A stretch of DNA of 35,133 bases, taken from assembly GCA_017472635.1 (NCBI GenBank), contig JAFUPU010000068.1, positions 1 to 35,133 on the forward strand, given 5' to 3'. The position numbers and the translations under genes were made by a program. The number at the start of each line of letters is the position of its first letter. Position 1 is the stretch's first letter. Shown in pieces: positions 25,192-32,774 of this stretch. The stretch is from Bacteroidaceae bacterium. GTDB taxonomy: Bacteria > Bacteroidota > Bacteroidia > Bacteroidales > Bacteroidaceae. The notes below the pieces were generated by a model. That model searched no databases. It saw only the letters and a list, made by a program, of their open reading frames with translations, and was not told the DNA's origin.

Positions 25192-27180
25192 ATGAAACGC
25201 ATTACTACTTTACATATCGTGTTGTGGACGCTTGCATGCTTGATTCTGTTTGCATGCGGAGCCGAGAAAGCTTTGAAAAAAGCGGAGCAGTTTGAGGCAT
25301 TGGGCGAATATGCCGAAGCTGCCAAATACTACAAGAAAGCCTATTCAAAGACTCCCATCAAACAGCGCGACAAACGGGGCGAACGTGCATTCAAGATGGC
25401 TGAATGTTACCGCCATATCAACCAGGCTTTGCGTGCCTCAGGCGGATATGCCAATGCCGTCCGTTACCGTTATCCTGACAGCATAGCATACCTGCATCTG
25501 GCAGACATGTTGCGGGCGAAAGGCGATTATAAGGCGGCTGCAAAAAACTACCAGATTTATCTGCAATACAGACCAGAAGACAAGCAAGGATTGAATGGCT
25601 TGAAGTCGTGTGAATTGGCACAGCATTGGAAGAAAAATCACAACCGTTATATCGTTAAACGCTTTCCCCTCTTCAACTCACGTAGGGCTGAGTATTCACC
25701 GATGTATGGAGGTGAAGAACTTGACCAAATCTACTTGACTTCGACCCGCGATGATGCTCAAGGTGAAGACCTGAGCGGCATTACGGGTATGAAAGCCCCT
25801 GATATCTTTGTCTCAAAGAAAGATGAAAAGGGAAAATGGATGCGTCCCGAGGTGGTGGCATCAGAGATAAACAGTGAGTTTGAAGAAGGAGCCTGTGCTT
25901 TCTCGCCCGATGGCAAGACCATGTATTTTACCCGTTGCCAAATGGATGAAGAGTCTCCCCGCTATGCTGAAATCTTTTCTTCAGCCCGTTCGGATGCCTC
26001 GTGGGGAGCACCCCGTAAGTGTGAAATCGTGAATGATACCCTTTCGTCGTTGGCTCATCCGGCAGTCTCGCCTGATGGTGAATGGCTCTATTTTGTTTCT
26101 GATATGCCCGGAGGATTGGGAGGGACCGATTTGTGGCGTGTGCGCATTACCTCCGATGGATATGGAGGGGTGGAGAATCTGGGCGAACCCATTAATTCAA
26201 AGGGGAATGAGATGTTCCCGACTTTCCGTCGGAATGGAGAACTCTACTTCTCGTCTAACGGACATCCGGGTATGGGAGGATTGGACCTTTTCATGGCTGT
26301 GTTGGATGAAGATACAGAGAAATGGAGCATCACCAACTTGCAGGCACCGATGAACTCGTCGGGCGATGATTTCGGTATGACTTTTGAAGAACCCTTCAAC
26401 CGGGGATTTTTCTCTTCCAACCGGGGAGATGCCCGCGGGTGGGACCACATCTTTACTTTTGAATTGCCGGAAATAACCAAGACCATTACCGGCTGGGTCT
26501 ATGAAAAAGAAGGCTATGAGCTGCCTGAAGCTGTTGTGCATTTGGTGGGTAATGACGGTACAAACAAAAAAATCAGCGTGCGCATGGACGGGTCGTTCAC
26601 CGAGAAGGTGGAACCGGCAGTACACTATGTGCTGTTGGGAACCTGCAAAGGATTTTTGAATTACAAGCAAGAGGTGCAGATTGATACCCTCAGCGAGTCG
26701 CGCGACTATGTGCTGCAATTCCCACTCTCTTCCATGACCCATCCCGTGTTGTTGGAGAATATCTTCTATGAGTTTGACAAAGCCACTTTGACCGAGGCTT
26801 CGACAGCATCACTTGATTCTTTGATTATCCTATTGAACGACAACCCCAATGTCACTATCGAACTGAGTGCCCATTGCGACTACAAGGGTAGTGACGCTTA
26901 TAACCAGCGCTTGTCGCAAAAGCGTGCCGAGTCGGTGGTTGATTACCTGATAAAGGGCGGGATTGTGGCAGAACGTCTGGTTGCAAAAGGATATGGCGAA
27001 GCAAGTCCCAAAGTCCTCAGAAAAAAGCTGGCAAACCAACTGGGATTTGTTCAAGAGGGTGACACTCTGACTGAAAAGTTTATTTTGGAACTCCCCGAAG
27101 AGCAACAGGAGATTTGTAATGCCTTGAACCGGCGTACTGAATTTAAAGTCTTGCGCACGACTTATGGCTTATATGAGTAG
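25192..27180 (+). CDS. PorE-like OmpA-family lipoprotein (TPR, PD40 propeller, CRD, OmpA)
   Basis: 662-residue outer-membrane-associated lipoprotein; a lipobox LFAC places the lipidated Cys at 22. Domain order: TPR-like helices (about 25-150, EQFEALGEYAEAAKYYKKAYSKTP); a WD40-like PD40 beta-propeller (about 165-425, with repeats such as FSPDGKTMYFTR, VSPDGEWLYFVSD, FRRNGELYFSSNGHPGMGGLDLF); a carboxypeptidase-regulatory-like domain (about 430-510); and a C-terminal OmpA peptidoglycan-binding domain (about 525-660, NIFYEFDKATL ... ELSAHCDYKGSDAYNQRLSQKRAESVVDYL). This order is that of PorE of the type IX secretion system in Porphyromonas, but similar lipoproteins occur in Bacteroidetes lacking that system. 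No other por or gld secretion genes are in the window, so a general envelope role is as likely. Confidence 0.9.
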   Translation: MKRITTLHIVLWTLACLILFACGAEKALKKAEQFEALGEYAEAAKYYKKAYSKTPIKQRDKRGERAFKMAECYRHINQALRASGGYANAVRYRYPDSIAYLHLADMLRAKGDYKAAAKNYQIYLQYRPEDKQGLNGLKSCELAQHWKKNHNRYIVKRFPLFNSRRAEYSPMYGGEELDQIYLTSTRDDAQGEDLSGITGMKAPDIFVSKKDEKGKWMRPEVVASEINSEFEEGACAFSPDGKTMYFTRCQMDEESPRYAEIFSSARSDASWGAPRKCEIVNDTLSSLAHPAVSPDGEWLYFVSDMPGGLGGTDLWRVRITSDGYGGVENLGEPINSKGNEMFPTFRRNGELYFSSNGHPGMGGLDLFMAVLDEDTEKWSITNLQAPMNSSGDDFGMTFEEPFNRGFFSSNRGDARGWDHIFTFELPEITKTITGWVYEKEGYELPEAVVHLVGNDGTNKKISVRMDGSFTEKVEPAVHYVLLGTCKGFLNYKQEVQIDTLSESRDYVLQFPLSSMTHPVLLENIFYEFDKATLTEASTASLDSLIILLNDNPNVTIELSAHCDYKGSDAYNQRLSQKRAESVVDYLIKGGIVAERLVAKGYGEASPKVLRKKLANQLGFVQEGDTLTEKFILELPEEQQEICNALNRRTEFKVLRTTYGLYE

Positions 27181-27283
27181 AAATTTAGGTAAAGTTCGTT
27201 AATTTGAAGAATAAAGAAGATAGAAAAAACTAAATTTTTGCTATTTACCCGAAAAACATTGCAGAGTTATGACAAATTTTGCG

Positions 27284-27291
27284 TTACTTTG
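27284..27291 (+). promoter_or_regulatory. Possible -7 box upstream of coaX
   Basis: TTACTTTG differs from TAnnTTTG at one position. It lies 30 nt before the GTG start of coaX, inside the longer ATG reading from 27269, and so supports the shorter start. Confidence 0.4.
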
Positions 27292-27313
27292 CACTCAAAA
27301 TAAGCTCACTTGC

Positions 27314-28048
27314 GTGAATTTAATTATAGATATAGGAAATACCATGGCTAAAATAGCCGTGTTTGATGCCGGAAATCCGGTGGAAGTGTGCTATGATTCC
27401 AATCAGAATCTGGAGCACTTGCGGCAATTGACAGCCAACTATCCGGTGAAAAGAGGGATAACCTCTTCGGTGGTTGAACTGACTGATGGACTGCGTGAGC
27501 AGATTGAAAGTTGCGGTGTGCCTATGCTCTATTTTGATTCACAAGTGCCGGTGCCTGTTACCAATCGGTATGCAACCCCTCAAAGTTTGGGGGCTGACAG
27601 GCTGGCGGCAGTAGTGGCTGCCCATTCGTTGATGCCTGATCGTGAGGTATTGGTGATTGATGCCGGGACGTGCATCACCTATGAGTTGGTTGATGCTGAT
27701 GGTAACTATTGGGGCGGAAACATCTCTCCGGGAATGAACATGCGCTTCAAAGCATTGCATGCCTTTACGGGGAAATTACCTTTGGTGGAGCAGGAGGGAG
27801 GATGTCCGGAATTGGGGTGTTCAACCGAAACAGCCATCCGTGCCGGGGTAAAACAGGGAATCATTTGGGAGATAGAGGGATATATAACCCATTGGCAGAA
27901 CAAATATCCGCGTTTGGGCGTTTGTCTGACAGGAGGTGATGACTTCCCTTTGAATTGTGATGATAAGATAGCTGTGGTAACAGACAAAATGTTGGTGCTG
28001 AAAGGCTTGGATAGAATATTAGAATTTAATAATGATACAATACAGTAA
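27314..28048 (+). CDS. coaX: Type III pantothenate kinase
   Basis: Phosphorylates pantothenate with ATP in the first step of coenzyme A synthesis; cytosolic. 244 residues from the GTG at 27314 (read as MNLIIDIGNTMAKIAVF). The ATG at 27269 would add 15 residues (MTNFALLCTQNKLTC) not expected in the family and would overlap the likely promoter. ASKHA-fold motifs are phosphate-1 IDIGNTMAKIAVF, the substrate and dimer region PQSLGADRLAAVVAA, phosphate-2 VLVIDAGTCITYELVD, GGNISPGMNMRFKALHAFTGKLP, and adenosine-site LGVCLTGGDD. The length is typical. The downstream gene begins inside its last codons (17-nt overlap), implying coupled expression. Confidence 0.95.
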   Translation: MNLIIDIGNTMAKIAVFDAGNPVEVCYDSNQNLEHLRQLTANYPVKRGITSSVVELTDGLREQIESCGVPMLYFDSQVPVPVTNRYATPQSLGADRLAAVVAAHSLMPDREVLVIDAGTCITYELVDADGNYWGGNISPGMNMRFKALHAFTGKLPLVEQEGGCPELGCSTETAIRAGVKQGIIWEIEGYITHWQNKYPRLGVCLTGGDDFPLNCDDKIAVVTDKMLVLKGLDRILEFNNDTIQ

Positions 28049-29318
28049 GAGATTTGGTGCGATATTATTCATGTTGTTGACCGTCTTAGGGGTGGTTGTT
28101 GCACAAAATGGAATGAACTCTCCGTTGACCCGATACGGGTTCGGACAGTTTTCTGACCAAAACTTGGGAGGCAATAAGGCAATGGGTGGTATCGGCATCG
28201 GTTTACGTGACGGAAGCCAGATTAATGTAAGTAACCCGGCTTCCTATTCTGACGTGGATTCACTAACCTTCTTGTTTGAAGTAGGTATGTCGTTACAGAA
28301 CGCCAACTTCAGCGATGGAACAAATAAGTTGAATGCCAAGAACTCAAGTTTCGATTATTTGGCAATGCAATTCCGTCTGGCTAAAAGGTTTGGTATGACA
28401 CTTGGCGTGTTGCCTTATTCTTCAGTAGGGTATAAATTCACCTCTACAGAAACGTTGCCGGCTGGAAGTGAATGGAGTGACGAGGTGACAGCTACCCGTT
28501 CGTATGCGGGAGAAGGTGGATTGCATCAGGTCTTTGCCGGGGTGGGATATGGCATCACTCCCCGTCTGTCTGTCGGATTGAATGCTGCCTATCTCTTTGG
28601 TAATTTCCAACATCAGGTATCAGCAAGTTTCAGCGATGCTAACATGTATTCATTGGCACGCACCTATTATGCTGAAATCAGCGATTTTACACTTGACTTC
28701 GGAGCCCAATATACCATGAACTTTGGTAAAAAACATAAGGCAACATTGGGTGCAACCTATTCATGGGGACATGACTTGAATGCAACCGAAGCCTATATCT
28801 CAGAAAAAAGCAGCATTGATTCTGTCAGAAACATCAGCAATGCGTTTCAACTGCCTCATGCATTTGGGGTAGGTGCTACGTATGTTTACGATGAGAAGCT
28901 GACTGTAGGAGCAGATGTGAAATTGCAGAAGTTCGGTGATGTACGCTATTTCGGTGAAGAGGGCAAGTTGGCAGACCGAGTGAAATATTCATTGGGTGTA
29001 CAGTATTTGCCTGACCCTATGGGAGCTTCGTTCCTGAAAAGTTTGAAATATCGGTTCGGAGCCTATTATTCAAAACCCTATGTGAAGGTAAACGGGCAAG
29101 AGGCTGCTCGTGAATATGGAGTAAGTTTGGGTGTGGCATGTCCTATATTTACCCGTTGGAATACGTTGGGAGGCAGACAATTCTCTATTGTCAGTGTCAG
29201 CGGTGAATGGGTGAAGGTTGACCCGAAAGTAGAAGGGGTGCTGACAGAAAATTACCTGCGGCTGAGCATAGGATTGACGTTCAACCAAGGCTGGTTCTAC
29301 AAACAGAAAGTGAGATAA
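28032..29318 (+). CDS. Predicted outer-membrane beta-barrel protein
   Basis: 428-residue exported protein. The signal peptide ends near VVAQNG (about residue 25). The mature sequence is made of alternating aromatic/hydrophobic strands with Gly-rich turns (YGFGQFSDQNLGGNKAMGGIGIGLRDGSQINVSNPASYSDVDSLTF), typical of FadL/PorV-like or OmpP1-like barrels in Bacteroidetes. It ends in LSIGLTFNQGWFYKQKVR and lacks a classical C-terminal phenylalanine. The start overlaps the coaX end by 17 nt and the TPR gene follows after 36 nt, so all three are likely co-transcribed. The function, lipid or hydrophobic-solute transport if FadL-like, is inferred from fold resemblance only. Confidence 0.75.
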   Translation: MIQYSKRFGAILFMLLTVLGVVVAQNGMNSPLTRYGFGQFSDQNLGGNKAMGGIGIGLRDGSQINVSNPASYSDVDSLTFLFEVGMSLQNANFSDGTNKLNAKNSSFDYLAMQFRLAKRFGMTLGVLPYSSVGYKFTSTETLPAGSEWSDEVTATRSYAGEGGLHQVFAGVGYGITPRLSVGLNAAYLFGNFQHQVSASFSDANMYSLARTYYAEISDFTLDFGAQYTMNFGKKHKATLGATYSWGHDLNATEAYISEKSSIDSVRNISNAFQLPHAFGVGATYVYDEKLTVGADVKLQKFGDVRYFGEEGKLADRVKYSLGVQYLPDPMGASFLKSLKYRFGAYYSKPYVKVNGQEAAREYGVSLGVACPIFTRWNTLGGRQFSIVSVSGEWVKVDPKVEGVLTENYLRLSIGLTFNQGWFYKQKVR

Positions 29319-29354
29319 AAAAGCAATAATTTAATAAAAATAAAAAATTGACCA

Positions 29355-30743
29355 ATGAAATCGAAGATGACAACCCTCTTGTTTGCACTGACAATGGGTG
29401 CAACAAGCTCTTTTGCGCAAATCGCAAAAGAAGACAGATTCGGACACGGCCAAGACAGTATCAACTGTCTGCAAAACATCAGTCTTTATAACGAACATGT
29501 GAAGACCAACAACTTTGCTGAGGCTTACGGTCCGTGGAAAGAAGTGTATACCAAGCATCCTGCTGCCCGTAATGACTTGTATGACAATGGTGCAAAAATC
29601 CTTCGCTGGATGATTGGACAAGAGAAAGATGCTGCCAAACGTGCAGCTTTGGTTGAAGAGTTGTTAGCTACTTATGACCAACGTATCCAATACCTGGAAA
29701 CGTTGAACTCGCTGATACGTAAGCCTTATACAAAGGCAAGTATCCTTGAGAAGAAGGCACACGACTATATCGTATATGTAAAGCCGTTGGATGCTGTAAA
29801 GGCACATACCATGTTGCGCGAAGTGTTGAATATGGATCCCGAGAATGCCGGTCACCAGATTATGCTTGACCTGATGAACATCTCAGCACAGATTGCCAAG
29901 CAGAAAGAAGCTCATAAGACAGAAGTTATCAAAGACTACATGCAAACCAGCGACTTGGCAACCAAAAATATAGAGAAAGCGCAAGCCAACGCGGCAAAGG
30001 GTGGAGCCAATGAGGCAACCTACAAGCAGATTGCCGGCATGTGGGAACAAGTGAAAAACAATATCGATGCCTATTTCATCAACAGTGGTGCCGCTGATTG
30101 TGAAAGTTTGCAAGCCATTTATGCTCCGCAAATTGAAGCAAACAAAGATAACTTGGACTTCTTGAAACAAGCTGTCACTATCATGGCTATGTTGAAGTGT
30201 ACTGACCAAGAGGCTTATTTGGCTGCTTCTGAATACGCTCACAACATCGAACCTACCTCAAAGTCTGCTGCCGGATGTGCCAGCCGCTATTTGAAGACAG
30301 GCGACAATGCCAAGGCTATGGAGTTTATGGATCAGGCTATAGAGTTGGAGGCAGACCCGAAGGAAAAAGCTACTTATGCGTACAAGGCAGCTGCCGTTCT
30401 CTATTCTATGAAGCAGTTGAGCAAAGCCAAAACTTATGCCAAGAAAGCCATCGAGTTGAATGGAGAGTATGGTGCTCCCTATATCTTGATAGCCCAGATG
30501 TATGCTTCAAGCCCGAAGTGGAGTGACGAGCCTGCAATGAACAAGTGTACCTATTTTGCAGCCATTGACAAGTTGCAACGTGCAAAAGCTGTAGACCCCA
30601 GTGTGGCTGAAGAAGCAAACAAGCTGATAGCAAACTTCTCGGCATATACTCCGAAGGTTGAAGACTTGTTCTTTATCGGTTTGAAGACCGGTGACAATGT
30701 AACTATCGGTGGATGGATTGGTGAAACAACAACCATCAGATAA
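29355..30743 (+). CDS. Exported TPR-repeat protein
   Basis: 462-residue protein with signal peptide MKSKMTTLLFALTMGATSSFAQ. The mature part is almost all helical. Tetratricopeptide-type repeats are clearest at the start (ISLYNEHVKTNNFAEAYGPWKEVYTKHPAARNDLYDNGAKIL) and in the second half (SRYLKTGDNAKAMEFMDQAIELEADPKEKATYAYKAAAVLYSMKQLSKAKTYAKKAIELNGEYGAPYILIAQMY). It is well known as a hypothetical TPR protein in Bacteroides with no set function. It probably serves as a periplasmic scaffold next to the barrel protein upstream and LptC downstream. The lptC start lies 16 nt after its stop. Confidence 0.85.
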   Translation: MKSKMTTLLFALTMGATSSFAQIAKEDRFGHGQDSINCLQNISLYNEHVKTNNFAEAYGPWKEVYTKHPAARNDLYDNGAKILRWMIGQEKDAAKRAALVEELLATYDQRIQYLETLNSLIRKPYTKASILEKKAHDYIVYVKPLDAVKAHTMLREVLNMDPENAGHQIMLDLMNISAQIAKQKEAHKTEVIKDYMQTSDLATKNIEKAQANAAKGGANEATYKQIAGMWEQVKNNIDAYFINSGAADCESLQAIYAPQIEANKDNLDFLKQAVTIMAMLKCTDQEAYLAASEYAHNIEPTSKSAAGCASRYLKTGDNAKAMEFMDQAIELEADPKEKATYAYKAAAVLYSMKQLSKAKTYAKKAIELNGEYGAPYILIAQMYASSPKWSDEPAMNKCTYFAAIDKLQRAKAVDPSVAEEANKLIANFSAYTPKVEDLFFIGLKTGDNVTIGGWIGETTTIR

Positions 30744-30759
30744 CCTTTTACACCCTGAT

Positions 30760-31377
30760 ATGTCGCGAAAAGCAAAACATACTTTTTTTAAAACCTATTT
30801 AAACATAACAGTAGCCATGTGGGCTGCTGTTATGTTTCTTTTAATTCCCGGATGTTCGGGAGGAGATAAAAAGTTGGCGGGAGCAGTCGTTAGCCGAGAC
30901 TCAATGGCTGTAATGCAAACGTTGGGAGTAGAGACTCTCATTTCAGATTCGGGTATCATCCGTTATAAGGTGATAGCCGAAGAGTGGTCAATATTTGACC
31001 GGATGACCCCTTCGTTCTGGGCATTTGAAAAGGGCATTTATCTCGAACAGTTTGATCGGGAATTGAACCCTGAAGCAGTTATACAAGCCGATACTGCCTA
31101 CTATTACGACAGCAATAAACTTTGGGAATTGCGAAGTAATGTACATATTGAAAACAAAAAGCATGAGAAGTTTGACACCGAACTGCTTTTTTGGAATGAA
31201 AAGACCAAAGAGGTCTATTCCGATGAGCGAATCCGTATAGAACAGGCGGACAAGATTATCGAAGGAAAAGGTTTCAAGTCAAATCAGCAATTGACAGATT
31301 ATGTCATTTATGAAACGGAAGGAATCTTCTATATCGATGAAGAAGAACCGGTTGCTGCTGATTCGCTTGCTCAATAA
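30760..31377 (+). CDS. lptC: LPS export protein LptC
   Basis: 205-residue periplasmic component of the Lpt bridge that moves lipopolysaccharide from the inner to the outer membrane. I use the ATG at 30760 (MSRKAKHTFFKTYLN); the longer reading from 30709 overlaps the TPR gene by 35 nt. The N-terminal hydrophobic segment ends in LIPGCSGG, which may be a lipobox or the end of a membrane anchor. The LptC/OstA-like beta-jellyroll follows: IRYKVIAEEWSIFDR, FEKGIYLEQFD, IQADTAYYYDSNKLWELRSNVHIENKKHEKFDTELLFWNEKTKEVYSDERIRIEQADKIIEGKGFKSNQQLTDYVIYETEG. The segment DTELLFWNEKTKEVYSDE is typical. With lpxB at the other side of the window, this is an LPS-related locus, though the two are 21 kb apart. 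Confidence 0.9.
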   Translation: MSRKAKHTFFKTYLNITVAMWAAVMFLLIPGCSGGDKKLAGAVVSRDSMAVMQTLGVETLISDSGIIRYKVIAEEWSIFDRMTPSFWAFEKGIYLEQFDRELNPEAVIQADTAYYYDSNKLWELRSNVHIENKKHEKFDTELLFWNEKTKEVYSDERIRIEQADKIIEGKGFKSNQQLTDYVIYETEGIFYIDEEEPVAADSLAQ

Positions 31378-31405
31378 CATTTAAAAAAGAAATCAACTAA
31401 TCCTT

Positions 31406-32668
31406 ATGGAAGGAGATATCATCATACAAATACTTATAACACTTGCGTTTTCTGCTTTTTTTTCGGGGATGGAGATTGCTTTTGTCTCTTCCAACAAGTT
31501 GAGATTTGAGTTGGAAAAGATGAATGACAACCTGACAACCAGAATCCTTTCGGTGTTTTATGCACATCCGAATGACTTTATCTCTACACAACTCGTAGGT
31601 AACAATATAGCGTTGGTCATCTATGGTATCTTGATGGCGAATCTGATAGAACCCGGTTTGGCTGGATTTGTCGATAATGATTTTACAGTCGTGCTGATTC
31701 AAACGATTATTTCAACGTTAATCGTACTCTTTACCGGAGAGTTCATGCCAAAGACGTTGTTTAAAATAAACCCCAACACGATGTTGCAGTTTTGTGCGCT
31801 CCCGGCATTCATCTGCTATGTCGTGTTGTTCCCCATTTCCAAGTTTGCTTCTATGCTGTCAAATGGTATACTGTATCTGGTGGGAGTAAAAGTCAATAAA
31901 GATGCATCAGGAAAGGCTTTCACGAAAGTCGACCTTGATTATTTTATCCAGTCGAGCATAGGAGACAGCAAAAGTGAAGAGGAGATAGAGACCGAAGTGA
32001 AGATTTTCCAGAATGCGTTGGATTTCTCCAACATAAAGATTCGCGATTGCATTGTTCCTCGTACTGAAATTGTTGCAGTGGAGGAACATGCTGAATTGGA
32101 TGAACTGAAATCGAGATTTATCGAGTCAGGCATATCCAAGGTGATAGTCTATCGGGAAAATATAGACAATATCATAGGATATATCCATTCTTCCGAGATG
32201 TTTCGTCATGCCGACAGTTGGCGTGAACATATCAGCAAAATACCATTTGTGCCGGAGACCATGTCGGCACAAAAATTGATGCAGATGTTCATGCAGCAGA
32301 AGAAGACGTTGGCTGTAGTTGTCGATGAATTTGGAGGAACATCCGGAATCGTGGCACTTGAAGACTTGGTGGAAGAGATTTTGGGAGATATCGAAGACGA
32401 ACACGATACCTCTAACTATATAGCTAAAAAGACCGGAGATGACGAGTATGTATTGTCAGCCCGGTTGGAGATTGAACGCATCAACGAAATGTTTGGATTG
32501 GAACTGCCCGAGTTGGATGATTATTTGACATTGGGCGGACTGATTCTGCACGAATATCAGAGTTTCCCCAAATTGCATGAGGTGGTCAGCTTTGACCGTT
32601 TTCAGTGTAAAATAATCAAAATGTCGGCTACTAAAATAGAACTTGTAAAGCTAAAAGTGGTGGATTGA
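31406..32668 (+). CDS. GldE/CorC-like membrane protein (CNNM/DUF21, CBS, CorC_HlyC)
   Basis: 420-residue protein of the CNNM/CorC (HlyC/GldE-like) family. The DUF21 membrane domain (about 1-185) contains FFSGMEIAFVSSNKLRFEL and STLIVLFTGEFMPKTLFK. A linker acidic helix (190-200) precedes the CBS-pair domain (about 208-335), starting IRDCIVPRTEIVAV and with VVVDEFGGTSGIVALEDLVEEILGDIEDEHD at 304-334. A CorC_HlyC domain closes the protein (345-420, YVLSARLEIERINEMFGLELPE). Family members are linked to Mg2+ transport and, in flavobacteria, to gliding (GldE). Only 28 nt separate it from lptC, so it is likely co-transcribed. Ion specificity cannot be read from the sequence. Confidence 0.92.
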   Translation: MEGDIIIQILITLAFSAFFSGMEIAFVSSNKLRFELEKMNDNLTTRILSVFYAHPNDFISTQLVGNNIALVIYGILMANLIEPGLAGFVDNDFTVVLIQTIISTLIVLFTGEFMPKTLFKINPNTMLQFCALPAFICYVVLFPISKFASMLSNGILYLVGVKVNKDASGKAFTKVDLDYFIQSSIGDSKSEEEIETEVKIFQNALDFSNIKIRDCIVPRTEIVAVEEHAELDELKSRFIESGISKVIVYRENIDNIIGYIHSSEMFRHADSWREHISKIPFVPETMSAQKLMQMFMQQKKTLAVVVDEFGGTSGIVALEDLVEEILGDIEDEHDTSNYIAKKTGDDEYVLSARLEIERINEMFGLELPELDDYLTLGGLILHEYQSFPKLHEVVSFDRFQCKIIKMSATKIELVKLKVVD

Positions 32669-32712
32669 TGCATTTTTCAGTCAAAAGTGTAGGTTAGGTA
32701 AAGAGATTTTTG

Positions 32713-32720
32713 TATCTTCG
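32713..32720 (+). promoter_or_regulatory. -7-like box upstream of the PpiD-like gene
   Basis: TATCTTCG differs by one base from TAnnTTTG and lies 54 nt before the ATG at 32775. No TTG at correct spacing. Low certainty. Confidence 0.4.
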
Positions 32721-32774
32721 TGCGCTCATTTGAAAATAAAGAAAATAATAACAATAAAAACTGTTTAAACGAAA

